Shown in pieces: positions 47,248 through 55,631 of a stretch of DNA of 64,000 bases; the stretch's first letter is position 1; each line of letters begins with the position of its first letter. The notes under the pieces were generated by a model that did not search any database, was not told the origin of the DNA, and saw only the letters and a list, made by a program, of their open reading frames with translations. The stretch spans positions 124,001 through 188,000 of the forward strand of contig JAIQFK010000008.1 of the NCBI GenBank assembly GCA_020073305.1. Direction: 5' to 3'. The stretch is from Terriglobia bacterium (lineage in GTDB: Bacteria; Acidobacteriota; Terriglobia; Bryobacterales; Bryobacteraceae). The translations under genes and the position numbers were made by a program.

Positions 47248-47661
47248 TCATTTGGCTGGTGTCAACCAACGACTGACTTTAAGGTGCGGGATTTTGGGGA
47301 AGCTGCGCAAATCCCGCGTTGTAACGCTTGCTCCGATGGCAATAGCCGTAGCCCCGATCAGCAGATCATGAGGGCCAATTACGATTCCGCGCGCACTGAG
47401 TTCGGCCCAGATACGAGCGTGAACGCGGGCAGCCAGCAGGTCAAAAGGAATGATGGGTAATCCGGACAGCAGATGCTCGACAAAGGCTTCTCTTCGACTT
47501 CGAACCGCCGGCGACGTTGCGCGATGAACGCCATGCAGCAGCTCCGATGCGGTGACCGCAGCGATGGCCGCGGGCTCGTCGCTAATCGCGGAGAAGCCTG
47601 TTACGTCTAGCCCGCCACGCTCGGCTTGGATTAATACGCTGGCGTCGATCAGCGTTGCCAT
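47248..47661 (-). CDS. PIN-domain ribonuclease toxin (VapC-type)
   Basis: A 137-residue PIN protein. The acidic active-site positions are in place: TLIDASVLI (Asp6), AVTASELLHG (Glu near 40), GPHDLLIGATAIAIGAS (Asp near 98) and TTRDLRSF (Asp near 115). Toxins of this family cut tRNA or rRNA. Its start overlaps the antitoxin gene by 13 bases. The spacer to the VOC gene is 26 bases. Confidence 0.88.
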   Translation of the reverse strand: MATLIDASVLIQAERGGLDVTGFSAISDEPAAIAAVTASELLHGVHRATSPAVRSRREAFVEHLLSGLPIIPFDLLAARVHARIWAELSARGIVIGPHDLLIGATAIAIGASVTTRDLRSFPKIPHLKVSRWLTPAK

Positions 47662-47915
47662 GGAGATTTAGGAAGCTTCCCCTGGCGGCGAATCCCCTTC
47701 CGGACCGCGTTCCAATAACCGGCATCTGGCTGGGGAGCTGTTTCCAGAAGGCGCGCCAGATCCGCGAGCGTGAATTTCGCCGGCCCTGCCGGAACGATTC
47801 GGCACATTGGTTCGCCGCCACGCTCTACCACGAACTGTTCTCCGCGATACCGGACGCGGTTCAAGAGGTCCGAGAACGAGCGAGCCGCCTCAGTCGCCGA
47901 AATCCGAGATTCCAT
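47649..47915 (-). CDS. Phd/YefM-type antitoxin
   Basis: An 88-residue protein beginning MESRISATEAARSFSDLLNRVRYRGEQFVVERGGEP (in outline), the Phd/YefM DNA-binding half, followed by CRIVPAG and a C-terminal toxin-binding tail. It should neutralise the overlapping PIN toxin and repress the operon. A perfect 17-base palindrome touches the start codon. The antitoxin and toxin belong to different naming schemes (Phd with PIN), a common mix. Confidence 0.85.
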   Translation of the reverse strand: MESRISATEAARSFSDLLNRVRYRGEQFVVERGGEPMCRIVPAGPAKFTLADLARLLETAPQPDAGYWNAVRKGIRRQGKLPKSPWQR

Positions 47916-47931
47916 GATAATCAGATTATCA
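47915..47931. promoter_or_regulatory. Palindromic operator of the Phd/PIN toxin-antitoxin pair
   Basis: TGATAATC-A-GATTATCA is a perfect inverted repeat whose first base is the last base of the antitoxin ATG on the minus strand. It lies 5 bases from the amidohydrolase stop at 47937. Its AT-richness stands out from the GC-rich surroundings. Autorepression is the expected role; the promoter must lie partly in the upstream gene's 3' end. Confidence 0.65.
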
Positions 47932-47936
47932 GAGTT

Positions 47937-48821
47937 CTAGCGCTCCGGCAGACCCAACAATCTCGCTGGATTCACCTTGGCCATGCGCTCGACCTCGCTC
48001 ACCGAGAAGCCTTCGCCGCGCAGGGCCGCGAAGAACGCCAGCAAGCCGTCCGGATGCAAAGGATTTCCGGCCTGGCCGAGGTCGCTCGACAGGATACAGT
48101 GCTCCGGCGCAACCGCGCGAATGGCCCGCGCATATTCCGGAACGTCGAAGGCTTTGTTGGGTCCGATCAACGCGTTGTAGACGAACTCGAGGTACGCGCC
48201 CATCTGCGCGGCTTCGCGCATCTGTTCGATGTTCATCCCCACCGGCGGCAGCATCGCATGGGTCACGACGATGCTCCGGACGCCCGCGCGCCGCGCCTCG
48301 CGAATCAGCATCAGATCCTCCTCGGGCGAAGAGTGCCCGGTCGCCAGGATGAGATTGTGTTTTGCGATGAGCGCAATGACGTCGCGGACTTCCGGCACGA
48401 GCGCTCCGTCCTTCGAAACGGAAACGAAGGGCCGAGATTCCTTCGAGTACTTCACCTGGTTCTCGGCATCGAACGTGGGCATCCACACCACTCGCCCCCA
48501 GCCGCCCTTCACCTGCGTCATGTGCTCGACCGCCGCCGCATTGATGCCACCCATCGTGCGGTTGAGTGCGATGCCGCCGAACAATTCGATGCCCGGCACC
48601 AGTTTCCGCGCCAGGAATGCGAGCGACTCCGTCGGCTCGTAGTGGTTCTTCAAGACCAGAGCGCGCATGCCGCGGTCGTGAGCAAGCTTCGCCAGGTCGA
48701 TCGCGTCGATCGAGCGGGCCATGCTGTCCGGATCGCAGTGAGCGTGAATATCTACGACGCCATCGAGCGTTTGGGCTGGGAGGCTGCAGATGGCAGCGAG
48801 AGCGAGCAGGAATTTCGGCAT
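47937..48821 (-). CDS. Secreted amidohydrolase-like (DUF6282-type) metal-dependent hydrolase
   Basis: A 294-residue protein from the ATG at 48821-48819, giving a signal peptide (MPKFLLALAAICSLPAQ); a reading from 49034 would overlap the divergent hydrolase. TLDGVVDIHAHCDPDS supplies the HxH metal motif, and LKNHYEP, LATGHSSPEE, VVTHAM and ILSSDLGQAGNP provide later ligands of a TIM-barrel metal hydrolase. Substrate unknown. The toxin-antitoxin operon follows on the same strand after 21 bases. Confidence 0.78.
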   Translation of the reverse strand: MPKFLLALAAICSLPAQTLDGVVDIHAHCDPDSMARSIDAIDLAKLAHDRGMRALVLKNHYEPTESLAFLARKLVPGIELFGGIALNRTMGGINAAAVEHMTQVKGGWGRVVWMPTFDAENQVKYSKESRPFVSVSKDGALVPEVRDVIALIAKHNLILATGHSSPEEDLMLIREARRAGVRSIVVTHAMLPPVGMNIEQMREAAQMGAYLEFVYNALIGPNKAFDVPEYARAIRAVAPEHCILSSDLGQAGNPLHPDGLLAFFAALRGEGFSVSEVERMAKVNPARLLGLPER

Positions 48822-48862
48822 GTGCTCATGGTAAAACGGAGCGCCGCCGTTAGAATATAGGT

Positions 48863-49831
48863 TTGCCGCCTTATCGCCCACTGGTCTCGAACCCGCACGT
48901 GCTGACCGTGCTCGGCAACTTCTGGCCGCGCCGGCTGGACATGCGCCGGTATCCGGTGGAGTCCCGCTTTTACCGCACGGAGCCGGACGTCCAGGTATTA
49001 GTCGAGACGCAGCGGCCACCCGGCGGCAGCGCACGCGGAGAAATCATTCTGGTTCATGGCCTCGAGGGATCGAGCGATGCCGGCTACATGCGCACTATGG
49101 CCAAGACCGGCCTGGATGCGGGCTATGCCGTCAACCGGTTCAACATACGAACCTGCGGCGGCACGGAGCACCTGTCGAACACGCTCTACCATGCGGGGCT
49201 GACCGGCGACCTGCGGTCCGTGCTCGGCCAGTTCCGTGATCAGGGGCGCGCTCCGGTTCACCTGGTGGGTTATTCGCTGGGCGGCAATCAAGTGCTCAAG
49301 CTGGCAGGCGAGCTAGGTGAAGAAGCGCGGCCGCTGATTGCGAGCGTGTGCGCTATTTCCACACCCATCGACTTGGCCGCTGGCGCCCGGAGACTCGGGC
49401 AATTCTCCAATCGCGTCTACGAGAGGCGATTCTTGAAGCGCATGCGGAGCCGCGTGGTGGCAACGGGCCGTTTCACCGCGCGCCAAATCAAAGGCGCGTC
49501 GTCGATTTATGAATTCGACGACCGATTCACCGGCCCGTCGTTTGGATTTCGCGGCGCAGACCACTATTACGAAACGCAATCCTCGCAGCTTTTTCTCGAG
49601 CGCATCCGTGTTCCGGCGCTCCTCATCCAAGCCAAGGACGATATCTTCATACCGTTCGAAATTTTCGATCATCCGGCGATTCGCACCAACCCGCACGTGC
49701 GCCTGCTGGTTACCGAGAAGGGCGGACACCTCGGCTTTTTGTCACGGACGCGGCCGCGCTTCTGGACCGATCAGGTGGTGCTCGAGTGGATTGAGACGGT
49801 GCGTGCGCCGCACGAGATGGCGGCGCGATAA
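48863..49831 (+). CDS. Alpha/beta hydrolase of the YheT-like group
   Basis: A 322-residue cytoplasmic hydrolase starting at a TTG (48863). The oxyanion motif VHGLEGSSDAGYM, the nucleophile elbow LVGYSLGGNQVLKLAGE (Ser), the acid region QAKDDIFIP (Asp) and the C-terminal TEKGGHLGFL (His) form a full catalytic triad. NIRTCGGTEHLSNTLYHAGLTGDL is the group hallmark. YheT relatives act on esters or amides of uncertain identity. Divergent from the amidohydrolase across 41 bases. Confidence 0.88.
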   Translation: MPPYRPLVSNPHVLTVLGNFWPRRLDMRRYPVESRFYRTEPDVQVLVETQRPPGGSARGEIILVHGLEGSSDAGYMRTMAKTGLDAGYAVNRFNIRTCGGTEHLSNTLYHAGLTGDLRSVLGQFRDQGRAPVHLVGYSLGGNQVLKLAGELGEEARPLIASVCAISTPIDLAAGARRLGQFSNRVYERRFLKRMRSRVVATGRFTARQIKGASSIYEFDDRFTGPSFGFRGADHYYETQSSQLFLERIRVPALLIQAKDDIFIPFEIFDHPAIRTNPHVRLLVTEKGGHLGFLSRTRPRFWTDQVVLEWIETVRAPHEMAAR

Positions 49832-49888
49832 CCGATCGCATGTCACATTTGTTACATCGCTAACGGATGCACTGCTTCGCCGTCTACA

Positions 49889-50428
49889 ATGAACAACATG
49901 CCTAAACTCCTACTTACCACGGCAGCGGGTCTGCTCATTTTCGGGCTCGCAAGCCCCTCCCCGGCGCAAGAGCGCCAGAGCCCCCATTCAACGGTGTCGT
50001 TCGATCTGGGCGGGCACAAAGTGACGATTACCTACGGGCGGCCGTATATGAAGGGCCGCAAGATCATGGGTGGCCTGGTTCCCTACGGCCAGGTGTGGCG
50101 CACGGGTGCCGATGAGGCCACGACCATTGAAACCGATGCGGACCTGGACATCAACGGCCTTAAAGTGCCCGCAGGGAAGTATGGGCTGTTCACCCTGCCT
50201 ACGGCGGATTCCTGGACGCTCATCGTCAACAAAACCGCCAAGCAGTGGGGCGCGTTCAGCTATAAGGAGTCTGCCGATCTTGGGCGTACCGAGATGAAGG
50301 TCTCGAAATCCAACTCGCCAGTTGAGCAGTTCACCATCACGCTGACACAGGAAGGGAGCGATGCCGCCGCGCTCAAAATGGCGTGGGAGAGCACGGTGGC
50401 GAGCGTGCCGGTGAAGCTGGCGCATTAG
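49889..50428 (+). CDS. Secreted DUF2911 protein
   Basis: A 179-residue protein with signal peptide (MPKLLLTTAAGLLIFGLASPSPAQ, second ATG at 49898 also possible). VTITYGRPYMKGRKIMGGLVPYGQVWRTGADEATTIE (in outline) and VPAGKYGLFTLP, WTLIVNK are the DUF2911 fingerprint. The fold is beta-rich and the function is not known. Stops one base short of the convergent DinB gene. Confidence 0.87.
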   Translation: MNNMPKLLLTTAAGLLIFGLASPSPAQERQSPHSTVSFDLGGHKVTITYGRPYMKGRKIMGGLVPYGQVWRTGADEATTIETDADLDINGLKVPAGKYGLFTLPTADSWTLIVNKTAKQWGAFSYKESADLGRTEMKVSKSNSPVEQFTITLTQEGSDAAALKMAWESTVASVPVKLAH

Positions 50429-50429
50429 G

Positions 50430-51035
50430 CTACCCAGGCCGCTCCGTCACGGTTTGATTCCCGCGCGGCGGCAGGGGTCTCTTTGTGCCTCCTCGCCTCT
50501 CGCTTTCGAGCAGCGCTGCCACGCTCGAATAGGCGTAAAGGGTCGGGGCATGGTTTTGCATCAGGCCGCCGGTGTCTGCGCTCGGACCGTACGTGCTATG
50601 CATGTCGCTCCCCAGCATTCGGAGCATCGCCATCAGTTGTCCGCGATGTTGCGCGGTGTGCGCGATGCGCCGCAGCATAACCCATGCGCGCGAGCGGCGC
50701 ACGTCGAAGAACGCGACGATCTCTTCCCACCACGCCTCGGCCTTCTCGCGCAACTCTGCCAGGCGTTTCCCGCTGTCCTCGGCATAACGTGCCATGAACT
50801 CCCAGCGGATTTCTCGGGCCGGCAAAGGAGGCGCGCCCACATCGATGCCCAGGATGATGCGAAACCACAGATTCTCGCTCACACACTGATGCACCATGTG
50901 CTCATGCACGCTTCGCCCACGCACCTCGGCCGGATTTGGCCGCACCGGAAGATGCTCGTCCCTGAACATGGCCCACACGCTGAGAACTTTAATGCGCTCG
51001 GTTTCGTAGGTATCGACGAGGAAGTCGTACTTCAT
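50430..51035 (-). CDS. DinB-family four-helix protein
   Basis: About 201 residues from the ATG at 51035-51033; a start at 51074 would add 13 unconserved residues. It has the DinB helices with three metal-ligand histidines: near SVHEHMVHQC (first His), and HTAQHRGQLMAML (the paired His of the last helix). DinB-fold proteins include thiol transferases and many of unknown role. Divergent from the S9 peptidase gene by 60 bases. Confidence 0.78.
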   Translation of the reverse strand: MKYDFLVDTYETERIKVLSVWAMFRDEHLPVRPNPAEVRGRSVHEHMVHQCVSENLWFRIILGIDVGAPPLPAREIRWEFMARYAEDSGKRLAELREKAEAWWEEIVAFFDVRRSRAWVMLRRIAHTAQHRGQLMAMLRMLGSDMHSTYGPSADTGGLMQNHAPTLYAYSSVAALLESERRGGTKRPLPPRGNQTVTERPG

Positions 51036-51095
51036 TCGGCCTTGACAACATAGCACGGGAGTGTGCACGCTCATGAGATATCGGGAGGAATGGCG

Positions 51096-53759
51096 ATGAA
51101 TGCGCAGATCAGAGTTTTCTTGACGGCCGGGTTTCTAGCGGCCTCCGCGGTGGCTCAACAGCCGCCGTTGATTGACCGGGAACTGTTTTTCGGCGATCCC
51201 GAAATTTCCGGCGCCGAAATCTCTCCGGACGGGCAATACATCGCCTTCCTGAAGCCTCTGAACAAAACCCGCAACATCTGGGTGAAGAAAACGGATGAAC
51301 CGTTCGACAAAGCGCATCCGATCACCAACGATACCAAGCGGCCCATTCCTCTTTACCTCTGGAGCCGCGACGGCAAGTACGTGCTCTTTGTTCAGGACCA
51401 CGCCGGCGATGAGAATTACAATCTCTACGCCGTGAATCCGGCCGATCACCCGGCCCAAGGATCAGAGGTGCCGGCCGCCCGAAACCTCACGGACATCAAG
51501 GGCGTGCGCGTGGCTCCGTATGCTGTGCCCCGCAGCGAGCCGGACATCGTCTATATCGGTTTGAACGACCGCGACAAGGCGTGGCACGACCTCTACAAGC
51601 TCCGCATCTCCACCGGCGAGCGCACGCTTCTCCGCAAGAACACGGACCGCATCACCAACTGGGTGTTCGACCTCAAGGACCAGCTCCGGCTGGCCACGCG
51701 CTCGGCTGAAAACGGCGATACCGAAATTCTGCGCGTGGATGCGAACGGTTTCAACCAGATCTACTCCTGCAACGTGCTGGAAACCTGCGATCCGGTGCAA
51801 TTCGAAAAAAACGGCAAGCACTTCTACATGGACACCAACAAGGGCGGTGTGAATCTGAGCCGCCTGGATTTGGTCGACCCCGAGACCGGAAAGGAAGAAC
51901 TGGCGGAATCGGATCCTCTCCACAAAGTGGATTTCGGCCATGCTCTTTTTTCGGAAGTGAGCGATCAGATGATCGCGACCGTCTACGTGGATGAAAAGCA
52001 GCGCATTTACTGGAAGGACAAAAGCTTCGAGGCGGATTACAAATGGCTCACCAGCAAACTGCCCGGCAAAGAGATCAGCTTCCCATCGCATACGCGGGAT
52101 GAGCAAACCTGGCTGATCTCGGCAACATCCGATACCGAACCCGGCGAAACTTATCTGTTTGATCGTAAGGCCCGGAAACTGACTCTGCAGTACCGCGTCC
52201 GGGAAAAGCTGCCGCGCCAGGACCTGGCTCGAATGGAGCCGATGCGCTATGAGTCCTCCGATGGACTGGAGATTCCCGCCTACTTGACGTTGCCCAAGGG
52301 CGTTCCGGCCAAAAATCTGCCCATGGTGATTTTCCCGCATGGTGGCCCGTGGGCGCGCGATACGTGGGGCTACCGCAGTTTCGCTCAGTTTTTGGCCAAT
52401 CGTGGTTACGCCGTCCTCACGCCCAACTTCCGCGGTTCCACCGGCTATGGCAAACAGTTTCTCGACAAAGGCAACCTGCAGTGGGGCGAGAAGATGCAGG
52501 ACGACGTGACCTGGGGAGTGAAGTATCTGGTTGCGAAAGGTATTGCGGATCCGAAGCGCGTCGGGATCATGGGTGGCTCTTACGGAGGCTATGCGACTCT
52601 GGCGGGCGTGGCCTTCACTCCGGACGTCTACGCGGCAGCCGTCTCCATCGTAGGCCCGTCAAATCTGATCACACTGCTCGACTCCATTCCTCCGTACTGG
52701 GAGGCGGGCCGCAAGACGTTTTATAAGCGCATGGGCGACCCCACTACGCCGGACGGCAAAGCTCGCCTGGAAAAACAATCGCCTCTTAACTCGGCCAACA
52801 AGATCCGCACGCCGCTTCTGGTGGCACAGGGAGCCAACGATCCGCGCGTGAACAAAGCCGAATCCGATCAGATCGTTATTGCGCTTCGTGACCGGCAGTT
52901 TCCGGTCGAATATCTCGTCGCTCCCGACGAAGGCCACGGCTTCGCTCGGCCGGTGAATAACATGGCCCTCATGGCGGCGTCGGAGAAATTCCTGGCCAAG
53001 TACCTTGGCGGACGGTATCAGGAGGACATGACGCCCGAAGTCGGCCAGCGTCTCAAGGAGATTAACGTCGATCCCAAGACCGTGGTCCTCGCAAGAAAAG
53101 TGGACGCGGCCTCGGTGGGAGCGCCGAAACCGGCCACAGCGATGCAACCGGGAACCTACAAGTACCAGGCGAAGATCGAGATGGGTACGCAGTCGATGGC
53201 CTTGAATTATTCGACCGAAATCAAGGAAGAGAACGGAGCTTGGACCGCAACCGACCGCATGAACACGCCCATGGGCGAAGCCCTCGACATTACCATTCTC
53301 AATAAGGACAGCCTCGTGGTTGAGAAGCGATCGGTCAAGCAGGGTCCCGTGGCCATCGATGTCGAGTTCCATGACAACCAGGCGACAGGCTCCATGAATA
53401 TGAACGGCCAGCAGAAACCGATTTCTGTGGATACCGGCGGCCCCGTATTTGGCGATTCTGCCGGAGCTCCGCAGGTCATCGCGTGCCTGCCGCTGGCAGA
53501 AGGATTTTCCACCACCTTCCGGAATTTCGATGTGCAGAAGCAGAAGGCCAAGGTCATGCAATTGCTGGTTTCGGGATCGGAGAAAGTAACCGTTCCGGCC
53601 GGAACATTTGACGCGTTTAAAGCCGACATCACCTCTGGCGAGGGCGGACCCGAGAAAATCACCATGTGGATTGCGAAGGATTCCCGCAAAGCGGTCAAGA
53701 TTTCCGCTGTGTTGCCCCAGATGGGTGGAGCCGTCCTGACGGCGGAGCTGGCGCAGTAG
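51096..53759 (+). CDS. Secreted S9-family prolyl oligopeptidase with extra C-terminal domain
   Basis: An 887-residue peptidase. The ATG at 51096 is chosen because GGGAGG at 51083-51088 is 7 bases upstream; ATGs at 51063 and 51090 fit less well. A signal peptide is followed by a beta-propeller (residues 30-380) and the alpha/beta hydrolase domain: [14 protein letters not shown] (Ser), [11 protein letters not shown] (Asp), [12 protein letters not shown] (His). After about residue 660 there is a 220-residue beta-rich addition ([22 protein letters not shown] to the end) resembling DUF3108-type domains and not part of normal S9 peptidases. Likely processes peptides in the periplasm. Confidence 0.88.
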   Translation: MNAQIRVFLTAGFLAASAVAQQPPLIDRELFFGDPEISGAEISPDGQYIAFLKPLNKTRNIWVKKTDEPFDKAHPITNDTKRPIPLYLWSRDGKYVLFVQDHAGDENYNLYAVNPADHPAQGSEVPAARNLTDIKGVRVAPYAVPRSEPDIVYIGLNDRDKAWHDLYKLRISTGERTLLRKNTDRITNWVFDLKDQLRLATRSAENGDTEILRVDANGFNQIYSCNVLETCDPVQFEKNGKHFYMDTNKGGVNLSRLDLVDPETGKEELAESDPLHKVDFGHALFSEVSDQMIATVYVDEKQRIYWKDKSFEADYKWLTSKLPGKEISFPSHTRDEQTWLISATSDTEPGETYLFDRKARKLTLQYRVREKLPRQDLARMEPMRYESSDGLEIPAYLTLPKGVPAKNLPMVIFPHGGPWARDTWGYRSFAQFLANRGYAVLTPNFRGSTGYGKQFLDKGNLQWGEKMQDDVTWGVKYLVAKGIADPKRVGIMGGSYGGYATLAGVAFTPDVYAAAVSIVGPSNLITLLDSIPPYWEAGRKTFYKRMGDPTTPDGKARLEKQSPLNSANKIRTPLLVAQGANDPRVNKAESDQIVIALRDRQFPVEYLVAPDEGHGFARPVNNMALMAASEKFLAKYLGGRYQEDMTPEVGQRLKEINVDPKTVVLARKVDAASVGAPKPATAMQPGTYKYQAKIEMGTQSMALNYSTEIKEENGAWTATDRMNTPMGEALDITILNKDSLVVEKRSVKQGPVAIDVEFHDNQATGSMNMNGQQKPISVDTGGPVFGDSAGAPQVIACLPLAEGFSTTFRNFDVQKQKAKVMQLLVSGSEKVTVPAGTFDAFKADITSGEGGPEKITMWIAKDSRKAVKISAVLPQMGGAVLTAELAQ

Positions 53760-53891
53760 GGAATGGTTGAAAACGCGGAAAGCACCCCTGACGTCGTGGT
53801 TCCGAATCCGCTCTCTGCACTGTCAATCTGCTCACCGAGCCGCGACCGCGAGGGAGCGGTCGCTCAGCCGCAATTTCCAACAGCCTCTTGC
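53760..53891. other. Convergent spacer between S9 peptidase and FG-GAP gene
   Basis: No gene is supported here. It holds the inverted third copy of the dispersed repeat (53837-53860), whose halves GACCGC and GCGGTC could form a 6-pair stem around a GAGGGA loop and so might serve as a bidirectional terminator, although no T-run follows on either side. Confidence 0.45.
53837..53860. repeat. Third, inverted copy of the dispersed intergenic repeat
   Basis: Read on the minus strand this element begins ACCGCTCCCT and ends GGTCGCGGCTC, matching the spacer element at 6262-6287 apart from a short variable centre and one extra base. It lies between two convergent genes 48 kb away from the fad copies. 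Confidence 0.6.
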
Positions 53892-55631
53892 CTAGATGTG
53901 CGGCCCCGTCTTCGCCACGATGCCCTTGTCTTCGTCAATAGTCAGAAACTGATTCGCAGCGATGTTGCTCAGCCGCTGTTTCGTGCCGCTGGGCCATTCG
54001 ATCTCGAGCGCGGTGACCGTTGGGTCCTTGCCCAGTCCGAATGTTAGAGCGAGATCACTCTGCGAGCAATAACTGCCGCCGCTGTGCACCGCGTTCCACT
54101 GCTTGCCGGACGCGCTCTCGATGCGCACCACGGCGCCGATGCCGTCCCGATTCGATTTCGAGCCCACCAGGCGCACCGACAGCCACTTGTTGCGGTTGCC
54201 ACCGTCATTGCGGAACAAATAGGCCGGTCCATGGTTGGTTGAGATTAAGATGTCCAGATCCCCGTCGCGGTCAAAGTCGGCATAGGCAGCGCCTCGCGCC
54301 ACCATCGCGCGGTTGAGCGCCGGCCCCATGGCCGGAGTCACGTTTTCAAATCGCCGCTTGCCGAGATTATGGAACAACAACGGTGGCTCCTTATATTGCA
54401 CCTTGGGCTGAACGCGCCCAATCTCCTCTTCGATATGCCCATTGGCCGCGAAGATGTCCGGCTGGCCGTCCAGGTCGTAGTCGAAGAAAAACACTCCGAA
54501 GGCCAGTGTCAGCAGGCTGGCGCGGCCCACGGTTGATGAGGGTGCCTCGTCCACGAACAGGCCCGTGCCTTCGTTGTGGTAAAGGCCGAGCATCTGGTTG
54601 GAGAAGTTCCCGACCAGCAGATGCGGGCGGCCGGAGTGGTCGTAGTCGCCGGCGTCCGTGCCCATGGCTCCGCGCGCCACGCCATCCTCGCCGAACGCCA
54701 CGCCCGCCGCCATGCCCTCTTCGGTGAACGTGCCGTTCCGGTTGTTGCGGTACAGCTTGTTGGGCTGGGTGTCGTTGGCCACGAAGATGTCCGGCCAGCC
54801 GTCGCTGTTGTAGTCGAACACCGTGACCCCGAGTGATTTACTGGTGGGTTCGGCGATGCCGGCTTTCTGGCTCACGTCTTCAAACCTGCCGCCGCCGAGG
54901 TTGTGATAGAGTTTGCACGACGTCCCCTTGTAGGATTCCGGCGTGCAGTACGACTTGGTCGCGCCGTCGAGCGAGCACCACAGGTCCCCAGTCGGCGTCC
55001 ATTGCACGTAGTTCGCGACGAAGAGATCTAGTTTTCCGTCGCGATCGTAATCCAGCCACGCGGCGCTCGTGCCGAAATTGGCATTGTGGATTCCGGACGC
55101 CGTTGTCACATCCCGGAACTTGCCGCCTCCTTCGTTGTGAAAAAGATGGTCGCCATCGAGCGCGGTGACGTACACGTCATCGCGGCCGTCATTATCGAAA
55201 TCGCCAATGGCCACGCCCATGGCATACATCTCGATATCCAGGCCGCTTCCGGTGATGATATTCGTAAAGGTGCCGTCGTGATTGTTGCGATAAAGCGCGC
55301 TGAGCGACTTGCGCCCCCGCGCCGACCAGTCTTTGCCGTTGAGCAGCAGGATGTCGGGCCAGCCGTCGCCATCGGCATCGAAAAAGGCGCAACCGGAGCC
55401 CAGCGTCTCCGGCAGAAACTTCTTCCCGGCACGCCCGCTATTATGCGTAAATCGAATTCCGGCCCGCTCGGTCACATCGTTGAACTGAATTTCACTCTGC
55501 GGCAACGTGGCCGCCCCAGCCGCAAGAATCACCGGAATTGCGAAAAGGATCGCGCCGCGTCGGGGTGTTTCCCCGGTTCGCCGCGTCGCCGCGTCGCCGT
55601 ATCGGTTCCGGGCGTCTCCGCGTCGGTTCAT
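53892..55631 (-). CDS. CRTAC1-like FG-GAP repeat protein with ASPIC/UnbV domain
   Basis: A 579-residue protein. A basic N-terminus and hydrophobic stretch (near 27-43) look like a membrane anchor or long signal. From residue 50 to 450, FG-GAP repeats with Ca-binding DxDxDG loops recur (FFDADGDGWPDILLLNG, DFDNDGRDDVYVTALD, DYDRDGKLDLFVANY). The last 110 residues (DGIGAVVRIESASGKQWNAVHSGGSY, LEIEWPSG) are the ASPIC/UnbV domain. Start and the upstream cytochrome stop overlap by four bases. The DNA coding the first residues is made of near-repeated CGCGTCGCCG units. Confidence 0.85.
   Translation of the reverse strand: MNRRGDARNRYGDAATRRTGETPRRGAILFAIPVILAAGAATLPQSEIQFNDVTERAGIRFTHNSGRAGKKFLPETLGSGCAFFDADGDGWPDILLLNGKDWSARGRKSLSALYRNNHDGTFTNIITGSGLDIEMYAMGVAIGDFDNDGRDDVYVTALDGDHLFHNEGGGKFRDVTTASGIHNANFGTSAAWLDYDRDGKLDLFVANYVQWTPTGDLWCSLDGATKSYCTPESYKGTSCKLYHNLGGGRFEDVSQKAGIAEPTSKSLGVTVFDYNSDGWPDIFVANDTQPNKLYRNNRNGTFTEEGMAAGVAFGEDGVARGAMGTDAGDYDHSGRPHLLVGNFSNQMLGLYHNEGTGLFVDEAPSSTVGRASLLTLAFGVFFFDYDLDGQPDIFAANGHIEEEIGRVQPKVQYKEPPLLFHNLGKRRFENVTPAMGPALNRAMVARGAAYADFDRDGDLDILISTNHGPAYLFRNDGGNRNKWLSVRLVGSKSNRDGIGAVVRIESASGKQWNAVHSGGSYCSQSDLALTFGLGKDPTVTALEIEWPSGTKQRLSNIAANQFLTIDEDKGIVAKTGPHI

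Noticed and set aside
55560-55625. Tandem repeat in the first codons of the CRTAC1-like gene
   Set aside because: The CGCGTCGCCG-like units are irregular and coding; I do not regard them as a separate repeat element.
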